Source: Leidyana gryllorum EB-2025a (lineage: Eukaryota > Apicomplexa). From it: a stretch of DNA of 64,000 nucleotides. The notes beneath the pieces are model-generated. The model saw nothing but the letters and a program-made list of their open reading frames with translations. It searched no databases and was not told the DNA's origin. The stretch is taken from assembly GCA_048772705.1 (NCBI GenBank), contig JBLWGC010000033.1, positions 186,001 to 250,000 on the forward strand. Reading direction: 5' to 3'. Shown piece by piece: positions 10,337-20,245 of this stretch. Positions within the stretch are counted from its first letter, which is position 1, and each line of letters starts with the position of its first letter. The translations under genes and the position numbers were made by a program.

Positions 10337-11623
10337 TTAAGCGGTATACTCGATGTGAAGCTTCTTCGGGCGGTCGACAACCTTCACAACCACAGCTGCC
10401 GTCTTGCACTCAGTGGTACACTCGATTTCGGGGCACTCGTCAGTGCTGCCCGGCGACGTAGTGGTAGTTGCCACGGTAGTAGTAGTCGTGGGTTCTGGTG
10501 TGGTAGTGGTGGAAGTGGTGGTTGTCGGCTCGGTGGTTGTTGTGGTAGTAGTTGTAGGCTGAGCGGTGGTGGTAGTAGTGGTAGTGGTAGGCTCAGTCGT
10601 GGTGGTTGTGGTGGTGGTAGTGGTAGGCTCAGTCGTGGTGGTAGTGGTAGGCTCAGTCGTGGTGGTAGTGGTGGTAGTGGTAGGCTCAGTCGTGGTGGTA
10701 GTGGTGGTAGTAGTGGTAGTAGTAGGCTGAGTAGTAGTGGTGGTTGGCACAGTGGTGGTGGTGGACGGGGCAGGGGTCGTCGGTCCGGCAGTGGTGGTGG
10801 TAGTCGCGCAAGCCGTCTCAGTCACGGACTTGATGACCTTCAAAACGCTAGTCATGATGTCGGAAGAATCCTCAGCAATGTACTGATAGAAGTCAGATGG
10901 CTGGCCGAGGAGATCTTCGTTGACCCATTGCCAGGCGGCGGTAATATTCTGCCAGGCAGGCGTCAAGATGGCAAGATAGATGTTCTTGGCTTTCAAGGCT
11001 GCAGCCATCTGGTCGGCACTCGGATATTCGTAGTTGCGGCAGGAGAGGTCAACATTGGGGAGACTGATGGTACCGGGGTTAGCCGGGAGACCCTGAGGAA
11101 CAGTCTCGAATTGAGACAGCAGGGCCATGTCACCCGGCAGATGCGGGGGGGCATCAGTGGACATGATGACAACATGGGCACCAACACCGTTGCCAGCGCG
11201 AGTGTCCTCGAGGATATCGTGCCAGCCGACAGAGGGGTCTTGAGCAATGTCAATCAAAGCCTGGAACTGAGCCTCGGGGAGATCACCACCACCAGAAGCA
11301 TACAGCTTGTCGTAGTCGGCTTTGAAAGTAGCAACTTCGCCAGTCAGGGCACCATTGAGCTTATAACAGAAGTCAGAGTCTTGTTGGCCGAGGGGATAGT
11401 AGGGTTTGTCTTTGAACTCGGCGACACCAAAGTAAGACTCGGGATTCTGCTCCAAGATGGCAGCAACCATATCGTCAATCTGGCTGACAACGATGGGCAA
11501 ATCCTTCTCGAAAGATCCAGTAGTGTCTTGAAGAAACATCACATCAATGGGCAGATAACATTCCTCTTCAGCTTGCACGCCGATGACAGCAGCCACCAAG
11601 CAGAATGCGCCAGAGAACTTCAT
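10337..11623 (-). CDS. Secreted integrin-beta-like vWA protein, copy 1
   Basis: Single exon, 428 aa. Signal peptide MKFSGAFCLVAAVIGVQA. Residues ~24-260 form a vWA domain resembling the integrin beta I-like domain: MIDAS-like FLQDTTGSF, a GGGDLPEAQFQAL segment, STDAPPHLPGD, and a Cys-x-YPS stretch before helix and strand elements. Residues ~275-390 are a Thr/Pro stalk of repeated TTTT-[EQ]-P blocks, a likely O-glycosylation region. The protein ends with a Cys-containing tail and PKKLHIEYTA. There is no C-terminal membrane helix or obvious GPI signal. It probably acts extracellularly as an adhesion or wall protein. Its vWA region is nearly identical to that of the next gene, but the signal peptide is different. 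Confidence 0.88.
   Translation of the reverse strand: MKFSGAFCLVAAVIGVQAEEECYLPIDVMFLQDTTGSFEKDLPIVVSQIDDMVAAILEQNPESYFGVAEFKDKPYYPLGQQDSDFCYKLNGALTGEVATFKADYDKLYASGGGDLPEAQFQALIDIAQDPSVGWHDILEDTRAGNGVGAHVVIMSTDAPPHLPGDMALLSQFETVPQGLPANPGTISLPNVDLSCRNYEYPSADQMAAALKAKNIYLAILTPAWQNITAAWQWVNEDLLGQPSDFYQYIAEDSSDIMTSVLKVIKSVTETACATTTTTAGPTTPAPSTTTTVPTTTTTQPTTTTTTTTTTTTEPTTTTTTTTTEPTTTTTTEPTTTTTTTTTTEPTTTTTTTTAQPTTTTTTTTEPTTTTSTTTTPEPTTTTTVATTTTSPGSTDECPEIECTTECKTAAVVVKVVDRPKKLHIEYTA
10458..10760. repeat. Thr/Pro stalk-coding minisatellite
   Basis: Degenerate tandem repeat of gtggta/gtcgtg-type triplets. On the minus strand it encodes Thr runs broken by Glu-Pro or Gln-Pro. The antisense frame gives an open Gly/Ser-rich frame that is an artefact. 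Repeat number differs from copy 2. Confidence 0.7.
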
Positions 11624-11875
11624 CTTGAAAGAAAGCAGAAACTAGAACAGGAGTGGAGAGATGAGTGAATGAGTGAGTGAGTGAGTGAGTTGCACTGCTT
11701 TTCGGGGAGCAAGTATGGAGACGCCGTCTCCGCCCACTCTTCCTAAGGGCGTGGTCTGGTGAATGAGATAAGTGCAAGTCAATGCCAGTTTGATAGTTTC
11801 CCTTTCAAATGTTGAATGTGCAGTGTTCAATCTCATGGCTAGTGTCGTTCATCTAAAACTAAGAGACTCTTACAT

Positions 11876-13201
11876 TCAAGCAGTGTATTCGATGTGGAGC
11901 TTCTTCGGGCGGTCCACAACTTTCACGACCACAGCTGCCGTCTTGCACTCAGTGGTACACTCGATTTCAGGGCACTCGTCAGTGCTGCTCGAGGAGGTAG
12001 TCGTGGTTGGGGTAGTCGTGGTCGGCTCAGTGGTAGTGGTGGTCGGCTCAGTGGTGGTGGTGGTAGTGGTGGTCGGCTCAGTGGTGGTGGTGGTAGTGGT
12101 GGTCGGCTCAGTGGTGGTGGTGGTAGTGGTGGTCGGCTCAGTGGTGGTGGTGGTAGTGGTGGTCGGCTCAGTGGTGGTAGTGGTGGTAGTGGTGGTCGGC
12201 TCAGTGGTGGTAGTAGTAGTGGTGGTAGTAGCCTCAGTAGTGGTAGTGGTGGTAGTTGTAGTGGTGGGCTGAGTAGTAGTGGTGGTAGTAGTGGTAGTAG
12301 TAGGCTGAGTAGTAGTGGTGGTTGGCACAGTGGTGGTGGTGGACGGGGCAGGGGTCGTCGGTCCGGCAGTGGTGGTGGTAGTCGCGCAAGCCGTCTCAGT
12401 CACGGACTTGATGACCTTCAAAACGCTAGTCATGATGTCGGAAGAATCCTCAGCAATGTACTGATAGAAGTCAGATGGCTGGCCGAGGAGGTCTTCGTTG
12501 ACCCATTGCCAGGCGGCGGTAATATTCTGCCAGGCAGGCGTCAAGATGGCAAGATAGATGTTCTTGGCTTTCAACGCTGCAGCCATCTGGTCGGCACTCG
12601 GATATTCGTAGTTGCGGCAGGAGAGGTCAACATTGGGGAGACTGATGGTACCGGGGTTAGCCGGGAGACCCTGAGGAACAGTCTCGAATTGAGACAGCAG
12701 GGCCATGTCACCCGGCAGATGCGGGGGGGCATCAGTGGACATGATGACAACATGGGCACCAACACCGTTGCCAGCGCGAGTGTCCTCGAGGATATCGTGC
12801 CAGCCGACAGAGGGGTCTTGAGCAATGTCAATCAAAGCCTGGAACTGAGCCTCGGGGAGATCACCACCACCAGAAGCATACAGCTTGTCGTAGTCGGCTT
12901 TGAAAGTAGCAACTTCGCCAGTCAGGGCACCATTGAGCTTATAACAGAAGTCAGAGTCTTGTTGGCCGAGGGGATAGTAGGGTTTGTCTTTGAACTCAGC
13001 GACACCAAAGTAAGACTCGGGATTCTGCTCCAAGATGGCAGCAACCATATCGTCAATCTGGCTGACAACGATGGGCAAATCCTTCTCGAAAGATCCAGTA
13101 GTGTCTTGAAGAAACATCACATCAATGGGCAGATAACATTCTTCCTCTTGCGCAAGGCCAGTGCTGATAGCAGCCACAATGAACCAAGTAGAGGTATTCA
13201 T
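11876..13201 (-). CDS. Secreted integrin-beta-like vWA protein, copy 2
   Basis: Single exon, 441 aa from the ATG at 13201, chosen because MNTSTWFIVAAISTGLAQ is a good signal peptide; an upstream in-frame Met at 13264 would bury it. From the EEECYLPID start of the mature protein through the whole vWA domain (DTTGSF MIDAS-like, STDAPPH) the amino-acid sequence is identical to copy 1. The Thr/Pro stalk is longer, and the tail ends PKKLHIEYTA. Both genes point the same way, about 250 bp apart. Recent tandem duplication followed by gene conversion is the likely history. Likely secreted and heavily O-glycosylated. Confidence 0.88.
   Translation of the reverse strand: MNTSTWFIVAAISTGLAQEEECYLPIDVMFLQDTTGSFEKDLPIVVSQIDDMVAAILEQNPESYFGVAEFKDKPYYPLGQQDSDFCYKLNGALTGEVATFKADYDKLYASGGGDLPEAQFQALIDIAQDPSVGWHDILEDTRAGNGVGAHVVIMSTDAPPHLPGDMALLSQFETVPQGLPANPGTISLPNVDLSCRNYEYPSADQMAAALKAKNIYLAILTPAWQNITAAWQWVNEDLLGQPSDFYQYIAEDSSDIMTSVLKVIKSVTETACATTTTTAGPTTPAPSTTTTVPTTTTTQPTTTTTTTTTTQPTTTTTTTTTTEATTTTTTTTTEPTTTTTTTTTEPTTTTTTTTEPTTTTTTTTEPTTTTTTTTEPTTTTTTTTEPTTTTTEPTTTTPTTTTSSSSTDECPEIECTTECKTAAVVVKVVDRPKKLHIEYTA
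11990..12330. repeat. Thr/Pro stalk-coding minisatellite, copy 2
   Basis: Regular tandem repeat with a unit of about 30 bp over 12030-12180 (cggctcagtggtggtggtgg-type), less regular after that. On the minus strand it encodes Thr runs separated by Glu-Pro. Prone to unit-number change and assembly error. Confidence 0.7.
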
Positions 13202-13740
13202 TTCAAATGTACTTGTAGGAGGGCAGGAGAGGAAAGAGAGAAGGTACGAGTGCTGATAAGACACTTTGACAGTCTTTAAGCCAAGTACCAGTCTCGCACA
13301 CTCTGTGTGCGACCCTACCTGCCTGAAAAGGATTCATGACCTGATCTGGTCAAAAGTCAGGCGATGTATCGGACGCGTTGTGGAACATTTAAGAGTGATA
13401 CAATGATTTTGGTACATTGGGTAGAATGATGACTGGTAGCACTGTCGGGAGGTAGCAGGACGGACGCAGCACACGTGTGCGTTCGTCCGAAATGGGCGAG
13501 ACATGTACACTGTTGTACTACCTGGGAGTTGAGCATGGGTGTCGAGTGCCTACGAGTGTTGTCACGTGCAATTAGGCGTGCCTTTACATCAATTTGATAC
13601 AAATGTTCTGTGCGTATGGTGGTAGTGCGGTGCTGTTATGATCACTGTCGCAGAGACGATCGTGACAGGGGTGAGAAGAGTGCAGCCCCGTGCTACAAGG
13701 ATTTTTGAGTTGGCCCCAGGTTTGCGAGAGAAATGGTTGT
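13202..13740. promoter_or_regulatory. Upstream region of vWA copy 2
   Basis: 540 bp with no supported gene. It holds an exact CACACGTGTG at 13470-13479 inside a larger imperfect inverted repeat, with cggacg on the left and cgtccg on the right, spanning about 13461-13489. This is 268 bp upstream of the copy 2 ATG. Confidence 0.4.
13470..13479. promoter_or_regulatory. CACACGTGTG palindrome
   Basis: Exact palindrome within a larger imperfect inverted repeat (about 13461-13489), 268 bp upstream of the vWA copy 2 ATG on the minus strand. Confidence 0.5.
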
Positions 13741-14173
13741 TCAAGCACTTTCATCAGAAACAGTGACCTCGATATCGACATTGGCGTCAATCTGAGCGAA
13801 GGTAGAGATCTGCTTCATGATTTCGTGAGAAGCGTAGATGTCCACAACTCTCTTGTAAATCCTCAGCTCAAATTTATCCCAGGTCTTGGAACCCTCACCA
13901 CAAGGAGTCTTGCGGGTAGTGATGCGGAGCTTCTTGACAGGCATGCGGATGGGGCCCTTGACGGTGAGGTCCTTCTGCTTGGCCGAGTTGACGAAAGAGG
14001 TTCCGACTGCAGCAGTGTCATTTTGACTGTGAAGGAGTTTCGTGTTGCTTACCGCGCTCGATTGCCTTAAGGTCAGTGGAGTAGAGGGTAATTCGGATAC
14101 GCTGCTTGGGAGCTTCGGCGAGTGGGCCGGCTTCGGCACCAACTTTCTTGCTGGGGTGTACCATGGCGGCCAT
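13741..14173 (-). CDS. RPS20: 40S ribosomal protein S20 (uS10)
   Basis: Exons 14173-14053 and 14006-13741 with a 46-nt intron; 128 aa, the usual eS/uS10 size. Exon 1 ends in QRIRITLYSTDLKAIER. Exon 2 carries VKGPIRMPVKKLRITTRKTP, then CGEGSKTWDKFELRIYKR and a valine-rich C-terminal strand, all hallmarks of uS10. It binds 16S/18S-type rRNA in the head of the small subunit. A second Met three codons in (MAAM) could also be used. An A8 run 19 nt upstream of the start matches other gene starts in the window. It is divergent from the sirtuin. Confidence 0.96.
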
Positions 14174-14246
14174 TCTCTCGACTGGAGCGTTCAAAAAAAA
14201 GCCAAAAGGTCACAAAGAGTGAGAGTAACAGAATTTGTTTGGTCTC
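14174..14246. promoter_or_regulatory. Bidirectional promoter between RPS20 and sirtuin
   Basis: 73 bp between divergent start codons. It contains an A8 run at 14193-14200. Confidence 0.45.
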
Positions 14247-16017
14247 ATGATTCCAGAGGCCCTTGACCTCTTACGTCACATCCTCTTCGCAACCAATGCT
14301 CGTGTCGTGTTTGTAACGGGGGCAGGTAATATCGCCGCACCCATTCTGCTGTTAGTCTCTATCTGATTAGGTGTATCTGTTAAAAGTGGAGTCCCTTTGT
14401 ATCGGTCCAACAACGCTGCGTGTTCGTCATCTCCGTCTGAAGAGGAGGATGAATCCGCGGAGGAGGCCCCTGTGTCTCCTCAGGACAGCAGTTCAGCCGA
14501 AGCAGCGAATGAGTCGTGTGTGAAAGAACCGCAGTCCGCTACTCTGGAAACTCCGCCTGAGAGGGGGGATATTGAAGGCGATGGTGTCCAGGTCAAGGAG
14601 GAGTCTGACCGAACCTCGCTGAAGAGTAGTGGTTCGGTGGGAGGTGACGAGGCCTACGTGTCTCTTTCTGACCGAGAGGATGCCCCCGCTGAAGAGTCTT
14701 CGTTGGGGCGATCCCCAGTTCCCCCCAGCAGCGGGATGTCCGAGCCGACCGAGTCGCGGCCGAGACCGAAATCGAAGCCACGGTCTCGTCCGAATCGCCG
14801 AGGGAAGAGGCGCGAGGCGGCTATATGGGACAGCAAACTCGAGATGATGGCTCGGCGATCATCCTTCCTATGTGATCCTCGTTCATGGTACAGATACTTT
14901 TGGTTCGACACCCACCACGTGGAGACTTTCCTACGGGCGTTACCGAATGAAGCTCATCTGGCTATCGGGGCTCTTTGTGAACTTTTGCCCAATCGGTTCA
15001 AATGCATTACGCAGAATGTCGACGCTCTGCACCAGCGGGGCGGGTGCCCTTCGAAATGTCTGATAGAAGTTCATGGACGGATCGGTCTCTACCGTTGCAC
15101 TGGTTCTAACTGTCCTAACGGCACCGATAGAACCCTCACTGCAGACGACCTGGAGTTTATGACGGCGGAAGAAGAGGCAGCCATGGAGCCATATCGGCCG
15201 GGAGACTATCCGATAATAGCCGAGATGTATGCAAAAGAGGCCGCAAAGGCGGTGAGCCGCGGGCTCACTATCCCCGATTACCCTATGCCCTGTTGTCCTC
15301 GGTGTCGTTCCATTGTGATGCCTCTGGTGAGTTTCCGCTGCGACTTGACGACCACTGTTTTATCAGACACTCCTCTTCGATGAGACTTATGAGTCTCATC
15401 GCTTTTTCCAATTCAACGACGTTGTCCGGTGGCTGCGAGACGCAGACGTCGTTGTGTTCTCCGGTACTTCCTTTGCGGTGTACTTTACGGCCCACGCCAT
15501 TGTCATGTCGATGGCTCTCAAGAAACTGGTCTTCAACATCAACCCGGCTCCCGCCAAAGACGAAGACTTTGCCGGCTATGACAGATTCACCACCATAGCG
15601 AATCTCCAGGCGTCGACGGTTCCGGGGGCGGCCCGGAACCGTGTCGTTGGCAGTGCTATGGAAACTGATCGCATGAATATCACGGATGCCATGATGTTCA
15701 ATTGGGAGAGCGGTGACGAGCCGGATCGGGATCTGTGCGAGAATGAAGGGCACAACGATCTGTCCTCGGGGGCTTCAAGTCCGATAAAAAAGAACGAAGG
15801 TGAAGATCTCAATGTTCCCTTCAGGGATCTACGACGGGCCCTTCTCGTCGAGATCACAATGCCAGCTGATGAGGCATTAATGTCTATCCTTCCGAAAGCA
15901 GTACTCAATATTGTTAACGAGAAGGAACAGGATCTACGACTGGACGAACTACGCGACCGTTGGAGAGGTCGAGATTCAAAAATACCAGAAGCCCTCATCG
16001 GATTTCACACCTTGTGA
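14247..16017 (+). CDS. Sirtuin (NAD-dependent protein deacylase) with acidic insert
   Basis: Exons 14247-14325, 14371-15326, 15367-16017; 561 aa. VTGAGVSVKSGVPLYRS is the NAD-binding motif, restored across intron 1. CITQNVDALHQRGG and the catalytic His in IEVHGRIG follow. Zinc ligands are the Cys pairs in YRCTGSNC and PCCPRCRS. Exon 3 starts with TLLFDETY and carries VVFSGTSFAVYFTA and LVFNINPAP for the second NAD-binding side. Between the first motif and the rest sits an acidic, low-complexity insert of about 110 residues containing a basic RPRPKSKPRSR patch, which is unusual and may be a nuclear signal. Subfamily is not clear. Deacetylase activity is inferred from the conserved residues. 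Confidence 0.9.
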
Positions 16018-16603
16018 CAACCGACGCACACGACAAAACAAATCCGGCCTCAAGTTTTTTTGTAATATTCCAAGTCATTCATCTCCTCCTTCGGCAGCGA
16101 GAGACCCTTCATATATTCACCACCTGTTGTATCCACTTGACGACTCAATTGATTGAATCAGTCACTCATCTACTCGGCGTCAGCATATACGGTCTCTGGC
16201 GTCACTCTCCGCCTTGGCCGCCTACACCCGCCGGACACTGACGATCTCCAGGCGATCAACAAAACTCTCTCTCCCGATTATGGGGAGTTTGAGGATTGAC
16301 AGCCGACACTTCCACCATCTAAAAGTGCTATACCGACGAAAGCATATACGGTCTCAGTCCTTCTCCACGCTTTGGCCGCCTACACCCGTCGAATATCAAA
16401 CGGGCTGCGGAACTCAGGCATTGTACGCTTTCAACCGCCACTCTCCCGCAGCCCCACAACGCTAAACTCGAAATCTCACAGCTCTGAACTCAAAGTCTTT
16501 GCGTGTCAAACACCACTAATCTTATGTGTCTAAGTGGGGGAAAAGGTGAGGTTGAGATCTTCACGTTGTGCAGTGCTCGCCTCTCGAGCCACGTGATTGC
16601 AAT
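16018..16603. other. Intergenic region between convergent genes
   Basis: No gene seen. It contains a diverged direct repeat (16182-16233 and 16341-16392) and likely holds the 3' UTRs of the sirtuin and of MRxP paralogue 1. Confidence 0.5.
16182..16392. repeat. Diverged ~52-bp direct repeat
   Basis: Copies at 16182-16233 and 16341-16392 share agcatatacggtctc at their left end and ttggccgcctacacccg at their right end, with a variable middle. About 107 bp lie between them. Origin unknown. Confidence 0.6.
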
Positions 16604-18205
16604 TTAGGCATCGGCAGTGTGATGCGATACCATATTGTCCGATACCATACCGTCCGATACCACATCGTCCGAGGATTCAATGTTTTCAGATTGGTGAGGG
16701 TCGATATCTGTGGATTGAGGGGCCGTCACGGCTGTGACCTTTGGCCAGAAGGGTCCCTTCAACCCGTGAGAGTCACACAGTTTCCCCAACCCCTCGTGCG
16801 TGAGCTTTTCGTTCACCACAATACACTCGACTCCGTTTCCGCCCGGGACACATTTTTTGAAGAGGCGACACTGTCCTTCGGAATTGACGAAAGCCCAATC
16901 CTCCCCTCTGGCTTCCTGCACGAAGGCCCCTTCGGGTCTTTCAATCTCCAGAGTCCATGCTTTCAAGTCGCAAGTCTCCCGAAAGATGCGAGGATGGGTA
17001 TCGTTCTTGTTGGTGGGCAGATCTTGTGAGCCCATCACCCCTTCCTCTCTCTCCATGCGCACCTCCCATCCCTTCTCAAAGATGTTAACGGTAAGTTTCC
17101 CCTGGTACCACGGCGGGAACTGCATCAAATCGGCGATAGTTCGAAAGTCGTAGAACCGCTCCCCGCCACAGTCGTTCCATGCGATCGACCAACGACTCCA
17201 ACCATATTGCTGTACCCAATCCAATTCCTCGCCGCCTGCATTGACCGGAGTGCCCCCCGGGAGACTTTTCGTCACTGCGTAGCGGGGAGGTACATACAGC
17301 CGAGTCGCGGGTTTGTTCGGGTCTGCCTCATATCTGAGCAGTCCGGCCGGCTCGCGGCAGGATATGGTTTGCAGCATATCACCAGACTTCAAATGCGTCA
17401 CTTCCTGATCTCCACCATCCGAATCGAGATAGTCGTACAGATTGTGCTTGGCTGCGATCGCGTAAAGGTGGTCGACCGCTCCCCAGAAAGACACTGCCGA
17501 GAGGGCAGGTACTGCGGCCCTCCTGGCAGTATCCAATGTTAGGGAGACGGCTGTCTTCCACATGGGAAGTGCGACCGTCAGATTTGCGGCGCCGCTCGCC
17601 TCAGTCGTGACATTGCCTTTCGCCTCAATTCTCTGATACGCTGCTGACTTGGGGTCATAATAATAAATGGTCACTTTGTTTGATCGGTCCTGAGGGTTCC
17701 GGAGGAGGGCAATTGGGAACTTTTGACCGTTGGAGGTGGAGACGTTCAATATTCGTGCGTCAGTGTGACTTGAGGGTAATCGAATATCATTATTGCCGGT
17801 GGGAGGAGCGGTCAAACCTGCGACCAACTTATACTTCTGCCGGGCATCTTCGTATCGGTCAAAATCGGAATTCATTGACCCGTCACCGACCACCACACCG
17901 TCTGCGAATTGCCAATGTCTCGTTGTGCCCTCTGGGGTCAACTCCTCCTCGGCCCCAATCACATCCATGAAGTATCCGGTATGAGAGCTCATCACCCAAC
18001 TCACGGACGGGGCGCAACTGCAGTTCCGTTTGTAATAAGAGAACCCATCCTCTCTGGTCTCGCAATCCAACGTCTCCCTCTCATGGAGTTCCCATGGCTC
18101 CACGTCCACTGGGGCTTTAGTGGCGAGCGCATATCCAGCAGCAGCCGGCAGATGTGCCAACAGATTGGCGTCTCGGTTGGTATGCTTCACAAGCGGTGCT
18201 CTCAT
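16604..18205 (-). CDS. MRxP family protein, paralogue 1
   Basis: Single exon, 533 aa. The start MRAPLVKH is chosen because all three tandem paralogues begin Met-Arg-x-Pro right after an A8-A9 run. Shared landmarks: VEPWELHE near residue 35, YKLVAGLTAP, SHTDARIL, PIALLRNPQ, RLYVPPRYAVTKSLP, EELDWVQQYGWSRWSIAW, PPWYQGKL and RMEREEGVMGS. It has no signal peptide, membrane helix or known catalytic motif. The C-terminus carries a short repeat (VSDGMVSDNMVSHH) encoded by a 12-nt-period DNA repeat near 16625-16670. I do not recognise the family; the conserved Trp/Arg-rich core suggests one folded domain repeated as a lineage-specific expansion. Confidence 0.8.
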   Translation of the reverse strand: MRAPLVKHTNRDANLLAHLPAAAGYALATKAPVDVEPWELHERETLDCETREDGFSYYKRNCSCAPSVSWVMSSHTGYFMDVIGAEEELTPEGTTRHWQFADGVVVGDGSMNSDFDRYEDARQKYKLVAGLTAPPTGNNDIRLPSSHTDARILNVSTSNGQKFPIALLRNPQDRSNKVTIYYYDPKSAAYQRIEAKGNVTTEASGAANLTVALPMWKTAVSLTLDTARRAAVPALSAVSFWGAVDHLYAIAAKHNLYDYLDSDGGDQEVTHLKSGDMLQTISCREPAGLLRYEADPNKPATRLYVPPRYAVTKSLPGGTPVNAGGEELDWVQQYGWSRWSIAWNDCGGERFYDFRTIADLMQFPPWYQGKLTVNIFEKGWEVRMEREEGVMGSQDLPTNKNDTHPRIFRETCDLKAWTLEIERPEGAFVQEARGEDWAFVNSEGQCRLFKKCVPGGNGVECIVVNEKLTHEGLGKLCDSHGLKGPFWPKVTAVTAPQSTDIDPHQSENIESSDDVVSDGMVSDNMVSHHTADA

Positions 18206-18308
18206 TGCTTTTTTTTTGCGGTCGGCTCCCGTCAACTACTATGCCGACCAACAACAGGGATCGTGAGGACGGTCGGAATAGCGAGTTTTATACTGTCGGG
18301 ACTGACAT

Positions 18309-18350
18309 AAAGAGTTGTTCAACGTACCGAAAGAGTTGTTCAACGTACCG
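18309..18350. repeat. 21-bp perfect tandem duplication
   Basis: Two adjacent identical 21-bp units, 18309-18329 and 18330-18350 (core agagttgttcaacgtaccg), in the spacer between MRxP paralogues 1 and 2, about 105 bp upstream of the paralogue 1 start. Confidence 0.8.
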
Positions 18351-18494
18351 ATCCGCACAATTGTTGACAGCTGCGAGACTCGAGAGAAGAGTGTCGATCA
18401 AAGCTGTCTACAGGTGGTAACTTTACGGAGTGGCGTTGGGGGGACAATAGGTTTAACAGCGAGACCAGTCAGAGTTGTGGACAAATTATTCTTT

Positions 18495-20045
18495 CTAACT
18501 TTGCTGCTCCCAAAAGACGTCGTCTTCCTCTTCTGATGTATCGTCGTCGTCAGGCTGCGGAGAGTGCCTCAACTTATGAATCTTTTCCAAGAACTCTTCC
18601 GCCTCGTTACCATCGAAAACAGACGCTTCGTCCGGAAGCCGTTGGTATTGAATAGTTTCACCGTCAGAAGAATGGCTGTAGAAGTTGTACTTGAAATCGT
18701 TCCACTCGACGCACCATCCACGACCGCCAAAAGCTGTTAGGAACTGATCGGCTGTGGACATTTGACCCAAAGTCCAAATGTCCTTTTTGGTGTAATAGCG
18801 GAACACAAAGGTGAGGGGGTCATCAGATGTTTGCATGGGCATGAGTCCCTCCTCTTCCTGCAAGCGCACCTCCACCATGTCGTCCTCCACTACCTTAACG
18901 AGAATGCTTCCCTGATACCATGGCGGCAACATCCCGTTCTCCAATAGGCACGTTCGCAGAAGAGAGAGGGTAGAAGAGACTGCTTCATCGAGCTTTTCCC
19001 TAGCCCCTTCCTCGTCGAGAGTCTCCGGCCAGTGGATCGACCAACGACTCCATCCCCGCAGTTGAAGCCAATCAAAGTCCTCTCCTTGACCGAAAATCAG
19101 ATTATTACTGCAGGGGAGGGACTGCGAAGAGCCCAGACAAGTCGGTACGTACAGTCTGTCTGGACGTTCCTGGTCGGCACCAGTTCGCATGATGAACTGG
19201 AGTCGTTCGTCCTCGAACAGCTCGAAGTAATCTCCAGTCGGTCGATGTGTGTAACAGGGCCACTCCGTCGACTGCTCCTTGACAAACTCTCCCGCCATCT
19301 CGAATTGGTGAAGCAACAACAAGAAGCGCTCTGTCGCGGGAATGACGAGTGGTGGAGACGGCTCTCTCCATTCGCGTCGAATGGTCAAATCGACTCCCCG
19401 GCCTGAAGGCAGTTTAAGTCCAAATGCCCAGTGGGCCCCGCCTCTCGTTATCGTGCCAGAGCGTCGGTACCCTTCGTACTTTCCCTCTCCCGGGTTAAAG
19501 TACACAATGTACAGCAACTGATTGAACAGGGACGGGTCGCGCAGTACAGCAACCGGGAGAACCGTGTTCTGATCCTTCACGAGGATGACTCGAGCGTCAG
19601 TGTGAGTGTCGGGTATTTGAGATATGAGATCATCTTTGTCTTCTGAGGGATGCGTCAACGCCGCCACCAACCGGTACATCATACCAACCTCTTCACGGCA
19701 TTGCGCAAGTGACTTTTTTGGGTAGTCTCCAAACTCGATAGTTTGTTCGAACCGCCACCTCCGCACTTTCTTGGTATTCCCGATCCTCTGGTTGCACCCA
19801 ATGACACTGATCACGTCGTCCATCCAGTTATCCTGAATCCACTCGATATTCTTAAGGCGGTTGCAGCAAGTTGGAACAGTTGTGAAGAATCGGCCATCGT
19901 GAGAATCAATCCTTTTCCATTCGTGCAGAGTCCAGGGCTCAATTTCAATTGGAGTTTTTACGGCAGTAGTGCACTCGAGGAGCGACGCAAACGCTCTGGA
20001 GAGGCCTCCTGACTTGGAAACAGAGACAACGGCAGGAATTCTCAT
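18495..20045 (-). CDS. MRxP family protein, paralogue 2
   Basis: Single exon, 516 aa from MRIPAVVSV at 20045; an in-frame Met 4 codons earlier (MWRP) is an alternative. Shared family motifs: IEPWTLHEWKR, MMYRLVAALTHP, THTDARVI, PVAVLRDP, RLYVPTCLGSSQSLPC, EDFDWLQLRGWSRWSIHW, LPPWYQGSI, RLQEEEGLM. The C-terminus is strongly acidic (DDDDTSEEEDD). A T8 run lies 11 nt before the start (A8 on the coding strand). No known domain. It diverges from paralogues 1 and 3 over most of its length, so the duplication is not recent. Confidence 0.8.
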   Translation of the reverse strand: MRIPAVVSVSKSGGLSRAFASLLECTTAVKTPIEIEPWTLHEWKRIDSHDGRFFTTVPTCCNRLKNIEWIQDNWMDDVISVIGCNQRIGNTKKVRRWRFEQTIEFGDYPKKSLAQCREEVGMMYRLVAALTHPSEDKDDLISQIPDTHTDARVILVKDQNTVLPVAVLRDPSLFNQLLYIVYFNPGEGKYEGYRRSGTITRGGAHWAFGLKLPSGRGVDLTIRREWREPSPPLVIPATERFLLLLHQFEMAGEFVKEQSTEWPCYTHRPTGDYFELFEDERLQFIMRTGADQERPDRLYVPTCLGSSQSLPCSNNLIFGQGEDFDWLQLRGWSRWSIHWPETLDEEGAREKLDEAVSSTLSLLRTCLLENGMLPPWYQGSILVKVVEDDMVEVRLQEEEGLMPMQTSDDPLTFVFRYYTKKDIWTLGQMSTADQFLTAFGGRGWCVEWNDFKYNFYSHSSDGETIQYQRLPDEASVFDGNEAEEFLEKIHKLRHSPQPDDDDTSEEEDDVFWEQQS

Positions 20046-20245
20046 TGGTCGCCACATTTTTTTTCCCGTCAATCGGTTGATCTGCAATCGGCACATGTCA
20101 TTTTGGCCAACATTCACAATACTCAATGGCCATTCATACTCTACAGATCCATCAATAAATGAGTCCGAAACCACTTTTGTCTCAGCCACGAGTAAAAATG
20201 ATACAGAAAGCGGCGCTTTTGTTGATCGATTGACCAAAACAATGC

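Noticed and set aside
10355-13279. Long open frames antisense to the vWA genes (Gly/Ser/Arg-rich, 437 and 461 aa)
   Set aside because: They mirror the Thr/Pro stalk repeats and vWA coding strand. The sense frames have signal peptides and a recognisable domain, and the antisense frames have neither.
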